A DNA stretch of 64,000 nt from Acidobacteriaceae bacterium (GTDB lineage Bacteria > Acidobacteriota > Terriglobia > Terriglobales > Acidobacteriaceae): positions 124,001 to 188,000 of the forward strand of contig JAOAPN010000008.1 of NCBI GenBank assembly GCA_025462885.1, given 5' to 3'. The notes beneath the pieces are model-generated. The model did not search any database and had not been told where the DNA came from. It was given only the letters and a program-made list of their open reading frames with translations. The number at the start of each line of letters is the position of its first letter. The first letter of the stretch is position 1. Of this stretch, positions 16,018 through 23,757 are shown piece by piece. The position numbers and the translations under genes were made by a program.

Positions 16018-17859
16018 TCAGGGCAGCTCCCACACCCACAAGACCGACGATTTCGAACCTCGCACGACACCGTTCTCAGGCGCGGCGTACAACGCGGTGT
16101 TGCCCTGGAGCCCAGGGTTTCCGACCGGCATGGCGATGTACTGCTTCCCGTCTACCATATAGCTGATTGGAAAAGCGTTCGGAATGTCGTTCAGCCGAGG
16201 ACTCTGCCACAGTACCTTGCCGTCGTGGTCGTCGAACGCGCGGAAGTAGCGATCCGGCGTTGCCGAAAATACCAGGCCTCCCGCAGTCGTGAGCTGACCG
16301 GATGATTGCGGGACACGCGTGCGAATATCCCACACAAGCTTCTGGGTATTCAGATCCAGTGCCAGGAAGCGGGCAGGCGTGTCGCCCATTTTTCCCATGC
16401 ACGTGTCGCTGATCGGCAGGTAATACCGGTTGGTTGAGGGACTGTAGGCGCCAGCCGGGAAATTTCTGGCGCCAGCATTGGTGGGGCAGCGGGTGACGCC
16501 GGGGGGCGGCGGTTCAGGAAGCAGCGTCTTGACCCCGGTCACGGGATCGATCGCGGTGGCGACGTTCTGCGCACCCGGATCGACCGCGAACAGGAACTTA
16601 CCGGTCGCGGCATCCACCGCCTCGAAGATTGCTGGCTTGCCGGCGGTGATCAACGCCTTGTGGCGCTCCCCCCGGACGGTTACCGGCGCGAGGATATGCT
16701 CGAAGGCATAGTCCATGTCGTACGGATCGGACGGGATGTGCTGGTAGTACCAGACGAGCTTTCCAGTGTCGGGATTGAGCGCCAGCGTGGCGTTCATGTA
16801 GAGCCCCGTAGCACCAAAGCTTCCGCGGGTCACCGTCGACCACGGCGAAGGCGAGCCGGTGCCCCAATATGTCAAATTCAGCTCCGGGTCGTACTGACCA
16901 ACCTCCCAGATCGCGCTTCCGCCGCGCTTGTCATCCGGCAGATTGTTCCAGGTGTCGCCGCCCGGCTCGTTCGTGTGCGCAACCGTGTTGAACCGCCACA
17001 GTTCCTTTCCCGTCTCGAGATCGTGGCCGGTGATGAAGCATCCGCCCGGAGGGAAATAGCCTGCCACTTTACCCCCATCCCGATTGGCGCTCCCCGGTGA
17101 GCAGTTGCCGGCGCCGATAAGTACTTTGTCCTTCACGACCAGCGGGCCGCTGTTATAGGTGCGCTCGCTCTTATAGTCATCGGTAACGACATCCCACACC
17201 TTCTTGCCGGTCTTGGTGTCCAGCGCAATGAGGTGCATGTCGATCGTCCCCACGATGAGCTTATTGCCGCCGATTGCGAGGCTTCGCTTCGTCCGGTAGA
17301 AGCCCGGCAGCGACGGGTAGTCACTCGGTAATGTGTAGTCGAATTGCCAGAGAAGGGTACCCGTCTTCGCGTCGAGTGCCTGAATCGTCTCGCCGAAGTT
17401 CCACAGAAACATGACGCCGTCATGCACGATCGGTGTGGTCTCGTTCACGGCATCATCTTGCGAAGCCATGCTGAAGGTCCAAGAGACCCTCAGATCCTTC
17501 ACGTTTTTGCGATTGATCTGCGTGAGCGGGCTGTAGGCCCAGCCGTCATAGGTGCGTCGCCAGTTGAGCCAGTCACCAGGCGGGGGATTGCGCAGCATCG
17601 CGTCCGTCACTGGCGTCAGGTGATTGAGCGGCGCTTGCATGGTTGCATACGCGGCCTTGGCGTACGGCGAATCCATCGGCCGCCGTGGTCGCTGCGGGGC
17701 CGGCGCCTGCACGGGAGTTCCAGTAGCCGGGTTTACTTTGAGAGCCGCGGGCGCTTGGGCCAGAACGCCGCAGTCCACAAGCGTCAATATGGCTAACGTT
17801 GCCGAACACGTGGCAACGGAACGCGCCATCTTCAGTGCGAAAGATCTCGACAAATGCAT
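16018..17859 (-). CDS. PQQ-dependent dehydrogenase (quinoprotein), secreted
   Basis: A 613-residue exported quinoprotein. The N-terminal signal (ALKMARSVATCSATLAILTL) is followed by a proline-rich linker and an eight-bladed propeller with repeated tryptophan-docking motifs: ALDAKTGTLLWQF, ALDTKTGKKVWDV, HDLETGKELWRF, ALNPDTGKLVWYY, ALDLNTQKLVWDI. It should oxidise an alcohol or sugar in the periplasm and pass electrons to a cytochrome c. The vicinal Cys-Cys of methanol dehydrogenases is absent, as in many alcohol/sugar PQQ enzymes. ATG 17859; the AGGAG upstream is rather far (about 13 bases). It is divergent from the cytochrome c and second PQQ dehydrogenase genes, with AGTTC-type sites between. 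The gene looks more GC-rich than its neighbours by eye. Confidence 0.88.
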   Translation of the reverse strand: MHLSRSFALKMARSVATCSATLAILTLVDCGVLAQAPAALKVNPATGTPVQAPAPQRPRRPMDSPYAKAAYATMQAPLNHLTPVTDAMLRNPPPGDWLNWRRTYDGWAYSPLTQINRKNVKDLRVSWTFSMASQDDAVNETTPIVHDGVMFLWNFGETIQALDAKTGTLLWQFDYTLPSDYPSLPGFYRTKRSLAIGGNKLIVGTIDMHLIALDTKTGKKVWDVVTDDYKSERTYNSGPLVVKDKVLIGAGNCSPGSANRDGGKVAGYFPPGGCFITGHDLETGKELWRFNTVAHTNEPGGDTWNNLPDDKRGGSAIWEVGQYDPELNLTYWGTGSPSPWSTVTRGSFGATGLYMNATLALNPDTGKLVWYYQHIPSDPYDMDYAFEHILAPVTVRGERHKALITAGKPAIFEAVDAATGKFLFAVDPGAQNVATAIDPVTGVKTLLPEPPPPGVTRCPTNAGARNFPAGAYSPSTNRYYLPISDTCMGKMGDTPARFLALDLNTQKLVWDIRTRVPQSSGQLTTAGGLVFSATPDRYFRAFDDHDGKVLWQSPRLNDIPNAFPISYMVDGKQYIAMPVGNPGLQGNTALYAAPENGVVRGSKSSVLWVWELP

Positions 17860-18040
17860 AAGTAAGAGTGTCTCCTTGAAGCTCGTCCAAAATCCGGCTG
17901 GTATCTGCGACAGGTGTGAAACTAAGTAAAAGTCCCCATATGAAAAACAAGTTTGACCCGTGATAAAACTCCGGATTTAGTTTCGAAGCAACTAGATAAG
18001 CCACGGCGTCAGGAAGTGTCAAGAGATTTGATTTTTTATT

Positions 18041-18056
18041 AGTTCCTCAAAGAACT
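18041..18056 (-). promoter_or_regulatory. AGTTC-N6-GAACT operator copy 3, PQQ dehydrogenase side of the divergent region
   Basis: AGTTC-CTCAAA-GAACT, 182 bases before the PQQ dehydrogenase start. On the minus strand the palindrome runs into TAATAA, a possible -10; a matching -35 is weak. Confidence 0.68.
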
Positions 18057-18187
18057 ATGTGGTTTTTTGCTCACGATTTGTGCGATGACCTATTCGTACA
18101 GTGGGCCGCTCACTTTGAAGATAGAAGGTCTTTGGCGTCGCTCTTCCGCCGCAATCAACATTCTCTTCTTGAATGATATTTTCCGAA

Positions 18188-18203
18188 AGTTCTATAGGGA
18201 ACT
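18188..18203 (+). promoter_or_regulatory. AGTTC-N6-GAACT operator copy 4, divergent region
   Basis: AGTTC-TATAGG-GAACT. It lies just upstream of the TTGACA hexamer at 18221, at roughly -65 to -50 of the putative cytochrome c promoter. Confidence 0.68.
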
Positions 18204-18220
18204 ATAGTTTCAATAGGTCA

Positions 18221-18248
18221 TTGACAGCGGTCAGGCTATAGATATATC
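18221..18248 (+). promoter_or_regulatory. Putative sigma-70-type promoter for the cytochrome c / PQQ dehydrogenase genes
   Basis: Consensus -35 TTGACA (18221-18226) and TATATC (18243-18248) are separated by 16 bases. It is flanked by operator copies 4 (upstream) and 5 (downstream of the expected start site). Confidence 0.5.
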
Positions 18249-18299
18249 TAGTGAAGTGAGTTTTTTGCGCAAAAGAAAAAGAGATGGAATTTCTTTTGA

Positions 18300-18315
18300 A
18301 GTTCTAGCAGGAACT
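18300..18315 (+). promoter_or_regulatory. AGTTC-N6-GAACT operator copy 5, upstream of the cytochrome c gene
   Basis: AGTTC-TAGCAG-GAACT, 45 bases before ATG 18361 and downstream of the putative promoter, a position expected for a repressor roadblock or for looping to copy 4 about 112 bases away. Confidence 0.68.
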
Positions 18316-18360
18316 ATGAATTTTATCCCGAAAAGAGTCCGCGTTGGAGATCGGTTGGCG

Positions 18361-19143
18361 ATGGAGCAACGACATAAAGCAAGCCATATCGTTAGTTTTT
18401 CCATGTTTATCTGTCTCACGCTGTCGACGATGGCCTTTGGGCAGGCTCTTCCCGACGAGAAGGGAAAGGCGGAATTCCAAAGGATTTGTTCGAATTGTCA
18501 TGCGGTGGCCATGGCAACTCGGCTTAGAAACTCCGAGGAAGCATGGAAGAGTGTTGTGAACGACATGGTTTCCCGTGGGGCGCAAGGATCGCAGGAAGAC
18601 CTGGATAACGTTGTGCTCTATCTGTCAACGAACTTCGGCCCAAGCAATAGCGCTGCGGCTTCGTCCGCGCCAGTGTTACTGCCTCCTTCGGCTCAAACTA
18701 TACCGGCAATTGCGTTGAGTTTGTCCGTGATCAGCAACGCGAAGCGAGTGATCGCTCAAAACGGGTGTGGAGCATGCCACCGTATCGGAGATGAGGGATC
18801 CTATATCGGGCCAAGTTTGGACAATGTGGGAATGCGCCGTAAGCCTGACGAGATTCGTGCTGCGATTCTTAGTCCACAGCCAAAGGTGCAACCTGAAAAT
18901 AGACAGGTGCGACTAATACAACATGATGGCAAGACGGGTGTGGGCAAGATCCTCAATCAGGATGGGTACAGTGTACAAATGGTCGATGCGGCTGGACAAC
19001 TAGCGACTTACTCGAAGTCCGGTTTGCGTGAATTCACGATCGTCGATACGAATCCGATGCCATCGTCCGGGAATAAGATCACTGGCCAGGATCTCGACGA
19101 CCTGGTGCGCTATCTAAGCTCTCTTACCGAACCGGGGAAGTAA
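18361..19143 (+). CDS. Dihaem c-type cytochrome
   Basis: Periplasmic electron carrier of 260 residues. Two haem sites are visible: CSNCH about 27 residues after the signal peptide, and CGACH in the second half, followed by GPSLDNVG and a possible axial methionine in NPMPSSG. Each is in a small cytochrome c fold ending in LDDLVRYLSSL-type helices. The frame is open from 18256, but ATG 18361 gives a clean signal peptide (MEQRHKASHIVSFSMFICLT...AFGQA) and has GGAGAT 9 bases upstream; ATG 18316 is a weaker alternative. A PQQ dehydrogenase gene follows 79 bases downstream and another is divergent, so this is the likely electron acceptor for one or both. Confidence 0.87.
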   Translation: MEQRHKASHIVSFSMFICLTLSTMAFGQALPDEKGKAEFQRICSNCHAVAMATRLRNSEEAWKSVVNDMVSRGAQGSQEDLDNVVLYLSTNFGPSNSAAASSAPVLLPPSAQTIPAIALSLSVISNAKRVIAQNGCGACHRIGDEGSYIGPSLDNVGMRRKPDEIRAAILSPQPKVQPENRQVRLIQHDGKTGVGKILNQDGYSVQMVDAAGQLATYSKSGLREFTIVDTNPMPSSGNKITGQDLDDLVRYLSSLTEPGK

Positions 19144-19222
19144 ATTTGCAATCCCAAATGGCTGTGATCGAATGTCGAGGAACCCATCCTAAACTCCTCG
19201 TGTAAGGAAAGGAACTATTCGC

Positions 19223-20866
19223 GTGAAGAGATCATTACTTGCACTACTGCTTCTTGCATGCAGTTCGTTGAGTGCACAGGTGACATATGACCGTATGCTG
19301 CATGCTAATCGGGAACCGCAGAACTGGTTGACGTACGGGGGAGATTACGCCAGCCAGCGTTACAGCACGCTGTCTCAGATCACGAAAGAGAATGTAGGGA
19401 CGCTGCAGTTGAAGTGGGTACATCAGTTCCGCACGCTTCAGAAGGTCGAGAATACGCCGCTGGTTGTTGATGGCATTATGTACATCGGCGACACAAGCCA
19501 GATCTCCGCAGTAGATGCGGCAACGGGACGTGTGTACTGGAGCTATAGCCACACCGTCGATCCGCGTGGTGTATTTGTGCTTCCGATGCTGAAGGGGCTT
19601 GCGATATCGGGCAACCGTCTCTTCTGGGCGACTCTCGACGGGCACCTGATTGCCGTTGACGCGAAGAACGGTCACCCTCTTTGGGACAAGATAGTTGCTG
19701 TATGGCAGAAGGGTTACCAGCTAAATGTTGCGCCGCTGGTGGTGAAGAACAAGGTGATTCTTGGCCCAGCGACGAACGAAGAAGGAGCCAACTGCTGGGT
19801 TGCAGCTTATGACGTTGAGACTGGAGAAGAACTGTGGCGCTTCGATACCGTTCCAAAGCCGGAGCAACCGAACGGTAGTACGTGGGCGGGTAACTCCTGG
19901 ATCCACGGTGGATCGCCGATCTGGGTTACGGGCTCCTACGATCCTGAAACGAACTTGACCTATTGGGGAACCGGCAACCCGAACCCAGGATGGAACGGTG
20001 ATGTGCGTAGCCCGGGCGACAATCTCTATTCGGATTCTGTCGTCGCGATCGATACCGACACAGGTAAATTGAAGTGGTTTTATCAATTCACACCCGGCGA
20101 TGAGTTTGATTGGGATTCCGTGCAGGTGCCGGTGCTGGTAAATATGGACTGGAAAGGGAAGCCGCGCAAGCTAATGCTATGGGCGAATCGCAATGGCTTC
20201 TTTTATGTGCTAGACAGAACTTCGGGCGAATTTCTACATGGCAGCGCTTTCGTCAAGCAGAACTGGAACGCCGGCTTCGACGCGAAGGGGCGTCCTACAA
20301 AGGCTCCGGGTCACGTTGCTACTTACGAAGGAACCTTTATCCAACCGGGAGTACAAGGAGGGACGAACTGGTATTCGCCTTCATATAGTCCGCGTACCGG
20401 GATGTTTTATGTTTCTTCATGGCAAAACTATTCCGCTATTTCTGCGAAGGCAGACGCAATGTGGAAAGAGGGTGAACGTTACACCGGTGTCGGAAAGCCA
20501 AAGAAACCCGATTGGACGCGGACACCCCCGAATGCACCTTTATTCAAAAAAGAATCGGAGGGCTATGGTGCAGTGATCGCGCTTGATCCTAAGACTGGCG
20601 ATAAGAAGTGGGAATTCAAGATGGTGGACTACACAGACGCCGGTGTTCTGAGCACGGCTGCGGACCTCGTATTCTCAGGCGGCAAAGAAGGAAACTTCTT
20701 TGCCCTGGACGCGAAGACTGGAGAGAGTCTGTGGAAAGCGGGAATGGGAGGAACGGTTGCCAGTGGTCCAATGACGTATTCCGTCAACGGACAGCAGTAT
20801 GTTGCAGTGTGTGCAGGCAGCGCGCTTTACGTCTTTGGTTTGCCTGAGCTCAAGGCCGCGAAATAG
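19223..20866 (+). CDS. PQQ-dependent alcohol/sugar dehydrogenase (quinoprotein), secreted
   Basis: A 547-residue exported eight-bladed quinoprotein, predicted to oxidise an alcohol or sugar hydroxyl in the periplasm. Signal peptide MKRSLLALLLLACSSLSAQ. Propeller motifs recur as AVDAATGRVYWSY, AYDVETGEELWRF, AIDTDTGKLKWFY, ALDPKTGDKKWEF and ALDAKTGESLWKA. The active-site segment GDEFDWDS resembles the HDxWDxD motif carrying the catalytic aspartate. GTG start with AAGGAAAGGA upstream. It is in line with the cytochrome c gene (79 bases) and followed by the DUF6807 and GH27 genes. It is only moderately similar to the dehydrogenase at 16018, which is longer and has an N-terminal linker. No genes for PQQ synthesis are in the window. 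Confidence 0.89.
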   Translation: MKRSLLALLLLACSSLSAQVTYDRMLHANREPQNWLTYGGDYASQRYSTLSQITKENVGTLQLKWVHQFRTLQKVENTPLVVDGIMYIGDTSQISAVDAATGRVYWSYSHTVDPRGVFVLPMLKGLAISGNRLFWATLDGHLIAVDAKNGHPLWDKIVAVWQKGYQLNVAPLVVKNKVILGPATNEEGANCWVAAYDVETGEELWRFDTVPKPEQPNGSTWAGNSWIHGGSPIWVTGSYDPETNLTYWGTGNPNPGWNGDVRSPGDNLYSDSVVAIDTDTGKLKWFYQFTPGDEFDWDSVQVPVLVNMDWKGKPRKLMLWANRNGFFYVLDRTSGEFLHGSAFVKQNWNAGFDAKGRPTKAPGHVATYEGTFIQPGVQGGTNWYSPSYSPRTGMFYVSSWQNYSAISAKADAMWKEGERYTGVGKPKKPDWTRTPPNAPLFKKESEGYGAVIALDPKTGDKKWEFKMVDYTDAGVLSTAADLVFSGGKEGNFFALDAKTGESLWKAGMGGTVASGPMTYSVNGQQYVAVCAGSALYVFGLPELKAAK

Positions 20867-20932
20867 CGTTGAGGCTGTACAGGGTGCATTTACAGATAAC
20901 CGATCGATAAAACGAATCAAAGGAGGTTTCCC

Positions 20933-21991
20933 TTGACCTGGTCTGGAACTTCATCTCGCAGAGCGCTGAACTTCGCGAGAGTTGGAATCACAATGGCGAC
21001 TATGCTCTTTACAAAAAATGTCATTGGAGCTACTGCTTTTACGCTGAGCCCTACCAGCGAAGGGATGCAGGTCAAGACACCGGATGGACGCGTGGTATTG
21101 GAATACAAGACAAAAATTCCCGCTGACGTGCAGTCTCCGAGTGCAGCTTACTTTGATCCCGTCAATACGCCCTCCGGCGAACGAGTGTCGAATGCCGGGC
21201 CAGATGACCACCCGTGGCATCGCGGGATCTTCCTTGGGATTTTGGCTTCGGAGTTCCGCACCCCTGCCGATACATCGAAGGCCCCGCCTAACCACCTTGA
21301 AGGAGCGTATAACATAAAACGCGCAGATTTCTGGGCCTGGGGACTGTATGCTCCGCGCGAAGGGCGGGTGATTAAGAATCGTGACGTCCGTCTTATATCT
21401 GCAGATGAGAAACATGCTCGGCTGGAGATAGTCAACGAGTGGCTGATAGACAACAAGAAGATGGTGGAAGAGACGAACGAAGTGACCGTCACTGAACGCG
21501 ATGGCGTCTTCGTTATCGACCTTGCGTACCGAATCGCTCCTATTGTTGACCTTGTACTGGATCAGACTGCTTTTGGAGGGTTCGTCTTCCAGGCGCAAAA
21601 ATACGGTGAGTCCTACTACAGCAACGCCTCCGGCAAGGTCACCGATCTTCCCGGACCTCATTATTCTCTGCCGGATTCAGACTGGCCCTCGGAGCCTTGG
21701 TATGACTATTCAATCAAGCTAAAGAGCGATGGCAAGCTGGTAGGCGTAGCTATCCTTGATCACCCGATGAATCCGCCAACTCGCTGGCACAATACGCTGT
21801 GGATGATAAATCCGTGTACGACCACCTTTGGTTCACAAATAATTCATCCGAATGCACCGCAGATTCTGCGGTATCGCGTTGTGGTCCATGACGGGCCTCC
21901 ACCAACCGAGACGATTCAAAAATTATCAGTAGAGTGGAGGGGAATAAGGAGTGATCCTTTCACCACTCAAGCTGCGAGCATAGCTAAGTAA
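20933..21991 (+). CDS. DUF6807 / 'PmoA' family protein
   Basis: A 352-residue exported protein of the family named methane oxygenase PmoA (now DUF6807). Despite that name it is unrelated to particulate methane monooxygenase, and family members are common in sugar-utilisation loci. The signature DHPWHRGIFLGI is near residue 90, with AYFDPVNTP before it and LDHPMNPPTRWHN near residue 275. The N terminus (about 1-34) is hydrophobic and looks like a signal sequence. TTG start 20933, backed by a perfect AGGAGG at 20921-20926. It lies 66 bases after the PQQ dehydrogenase gene and 77 before the GH27 start, so it is probably in that operon. Biochemical role unknown; a sugar-binding or lyase-like beta-sandwich is possible. 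Confidence 0.82.
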   Translation: MTWSGTSSRRALNFARVGITMATMLFTKNVIGATAFTLSPTSEGMQVKTPDGRVVLEYKTKIPADVQSPSAAYFDPVNTPSGERVSNAGPDDHPWHRGIFLGILASEFRTPADTSKAPPNHLEGAYNIKRADFWAWGLYAPREGRVIKNRDVRLISADEKHARLEIVNEWLIDNKKMVEETNEVTVTERDGVFVIDLAYRIAPIVDLVLDQTAFGGFVFQAQKYGESYYSNASGKVTDLPGPHYSLPDSDWPSEPWYDYSIKLKSDGKLVGVAILDHPMNPPTRWHNTLWMINPCTTTFGSQIIHPNAPQILRYRVVVHDGPPPTETIQKLSVEWRGIRSDPFTTQAASIAK

Positions 21992-22068
21992 GGATTGTTA
22001 GTCGGGTGGCGAGCTATGCTTGTGCCCGTCAAAAACTTTCGTCAAGATTGAATTCAGCGAGGGGACAC

Positions 22069-23640
22069 ATGAAACGAAGCATCTCAGTCGGCTTGTCTCG
22101 AAGGCTTCTATTCGCAGTTCTAACGTCATGCTTCACGCTGGTGTCGGTTTCATGTATCTCTACTCAACCGGGCTTGACGGGGTATTGGGATTTAAAGGTC
22201 CCTAATGAAGATGGCACCTTCCGGAACACATATTTTCAGCTTGAGCAAAACGGAAGGACGCTGACTGGAAAGCTTTTTGGGCGGAACATTCAGGGCACGC
22301 TTATTAAAGGTACCGTGAAGGATGGGGCTATTCATTTCGAGACGCTGCCGCCGGTGCGTGCAGCGGGAGCTCCTCCGAATGACATTCAATATCGTGCCAC
22401 AGTGTACGAGGGCAAGATTGAAGGCGAGAAGATAGCGCTGGAAAATGTGAATCGCAAGATCAAAGGTTCGGCTGAGCGAACAACCAAAGAAGCTGCTACC
22501 CCACCAGCGCCGCTCCCTCTGCCGACGCCGCGCAATCTTCCGGATAACGGTCTGGTGCGAACTCCTCCGATGGGATGGAATAGCTGGAATAAGTTTGCTG
22601 GCAAGGTGACAGCGGATGACGTGCGCGGGATGGCCGACGCGATTGTGGCGACGGGCATGGATAAGCTGGGCTACGTTTACGTCAATATCGACGACACATG
22701 GGAAGCGGGCCGCGATGCCCAGGGAAATATCACGACGAACCGCAAGTTTCCGGACATGAAGGCTCTGGTTGACTACGTCCATTCCAAGGGCTTGAAGGTC
22801 GGGATCTATTCTTCGCCTGGACCAACTACCTGCGCGGGGTATGAGGGGAGCTTTGGTCATGAAGTGCAGGATGCGAAGACGTATGCGGCATGGGGTATCG
22901 ACTACCTTAAGTATGATCTGTGTGGCGCACGTACAAACTACATTTCCAGCGAAGAGAATCATCGCGGTCTTTATCAGAAGATGGGTGAAGCTCTGCAGCA
23001 GTCTGGAAGGCCTATTGTCTTTAGTCTTTGCCAGTATGGCGAGAATGCCCCTTGGAAATGGGGCTCTGAGACGGGCGGAAATCTTTGGCGTACGACGGGC
23101 GACATTAGCGATAAGTGGGAGTCGATGGATCGCATAGGATTCAGCCAGATTGCGATCTCATCCTATACGCGTCCCGGACACTGGAATGACCCGGATATGC
23201 TGGAGATTGGCAATGGGGGTATGACCAGCGACGAGTACCGCACGCATATGAGTCTGTGGTCGATGCTTGCCGCACCTTTGATTGCCGGTAATGATCTTCG
23301 TTCCATGAGCGATGAGACCAAGTCAATTCTGATGAATAAAGAGGTCATTGCGGTTGATCAGGATGCTGCCGCAAAGCCTGTGCAGACGCTGTCATCGGTA
23401 GGCAAGGTCGAGACGTTGTGGCGTCCGATGGCTGACGGCACGGTCATCATAGGAGTCTTTAATCGCGGAGAAGATGCTGCGGCCTCTAATCTTCAGTTGA
23501 GCAAGGTTCCTGGCTTCGCAGGGAAAAAGCTGAAGGTGCGTGACCTCTGGCGGCATAGTGATGTCCCAACCAAAGGTGACCAGTACACAGCGCAGGTGCC
23601 GAAGCATGGTGTACTTCTGTTGAAGGTGCGGGCTCAGTAG
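22069..23640 (+). CDS. Alpha-galactosidase, glycoside hydrolase family 27, with extra N-terminal domain
   Basis: A 523-residue exported retaining glycosidase that removes alpha-linked galactose (or a related sugar). The GH27 barrel starts at TPPMGWNSWNKF and has the catalytic nucleophile Asp in IDYLKYDLCG and the acid/base Asp in RPGHWNDPDML. A C-terminal beta domain ends the protein. The signal ends in LVSVSC, a lipobox-like sequence, so it may be a lipoprotein. About 110 residues between the signal and the barrel (GYWDLKVPNEDGTF, LTGKLFGRNIQGTL) form a small beta-rich domain not found in minimal GH27 enzymes. The frame is open from 22006; ATG 22069, with GAGGGGA upstream, gives the proper signal. 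It is last in the cytochrome-PQQ-DUF6807 group and should feed it galactose or the aglycone. Confidence 0.9.
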   Translation: MKRSISVGLSRRLLFAVLTSCFTLVSVSCISTQPGLTGYWDLKVPNEDGTFRNTYFQLEQNGRTLTGKLFGRNIQGTLIKGTVKDGAIHFETLPPVRAAGAPPNDIQYRATVYEGKIEGEKIALENVNRKIKGSAERTTKEAATPPAPLPLPTPRNLPDNGLVRTPPMGWNSWNKFAGKVTADDVRGMADAIVATGMDKLGYVYVNIDDTWEAGRDAQGNITTNRKFPDMKALVDYVHSKGLKVGIYSSPGPTTCAGYEGSFGHEVQDAKTYAAWGIDYLKYDLCGARTNYISSEENHRGLYQKMGEALQQSGRPIVFSLCQYGENAPWKWGSETGGNLWRTTGDISDKWESMDRIGFSQIAISSYTRPGHWNDPDMLEIGNGGMTSDEYRTHMSLWSMLAAPLIAGNDLRSMSDETKSILMNKEVIAVDQDAAAKPVQTLSSVGKVETLWRPMADGTVIIGVFNRGEDAAASNLQLSKVPGFAGKKLKVRDLWRHSDVPTKGDQYTAQVPKHGVLLLKVRAQ

Positions 23641-23679
23641 GCCCAGGCCGGAGAACTTAGTAGATGGAGTGGGATCAAA

Positions 23680-23710
23680 GGCCAAGCAAAGCTGCATGCT
23701 TTGCTTGGCC
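23680..23710. terminator. Hairpin between convergent genes
   Basis: Perfect 13-bp arms GGCCAAGCAAAGC / GCTTTGCTTGGCC with a 5-base loop, in the 117-bp gap where GH27 (+) and the FG-GAP gene (-) converge. No T run follows, so bidirectional terminator function is inferred from position. Confidence 0.55.
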
Positions 23711-23757
23711 CTTGAAGCGCCAAATCAATCGCGGGCCATCGATAACCGTAACGGCTG

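Noticed and set aside
15820..16305. 161-residue arginine-rich plus-strand frame
   Set aside because: Overlaps the end of the PQQ dehydrogenase gene; basic runs come from reverse reading of serine/leucine codons.
20933..21991. PmoA-family label taken as a methane monooxygenase subunit
   Set aside because: The protein is a soluble exported beta-rich protein with DHPWHRG motif and lacks the membrane helices of particulate methane monooxygenase; the name is historical.
22192..22962. 256-residue frame antisense to GH27
   Set aside because: GH27 catalytic motifs on the plus strand settle the coding strand.
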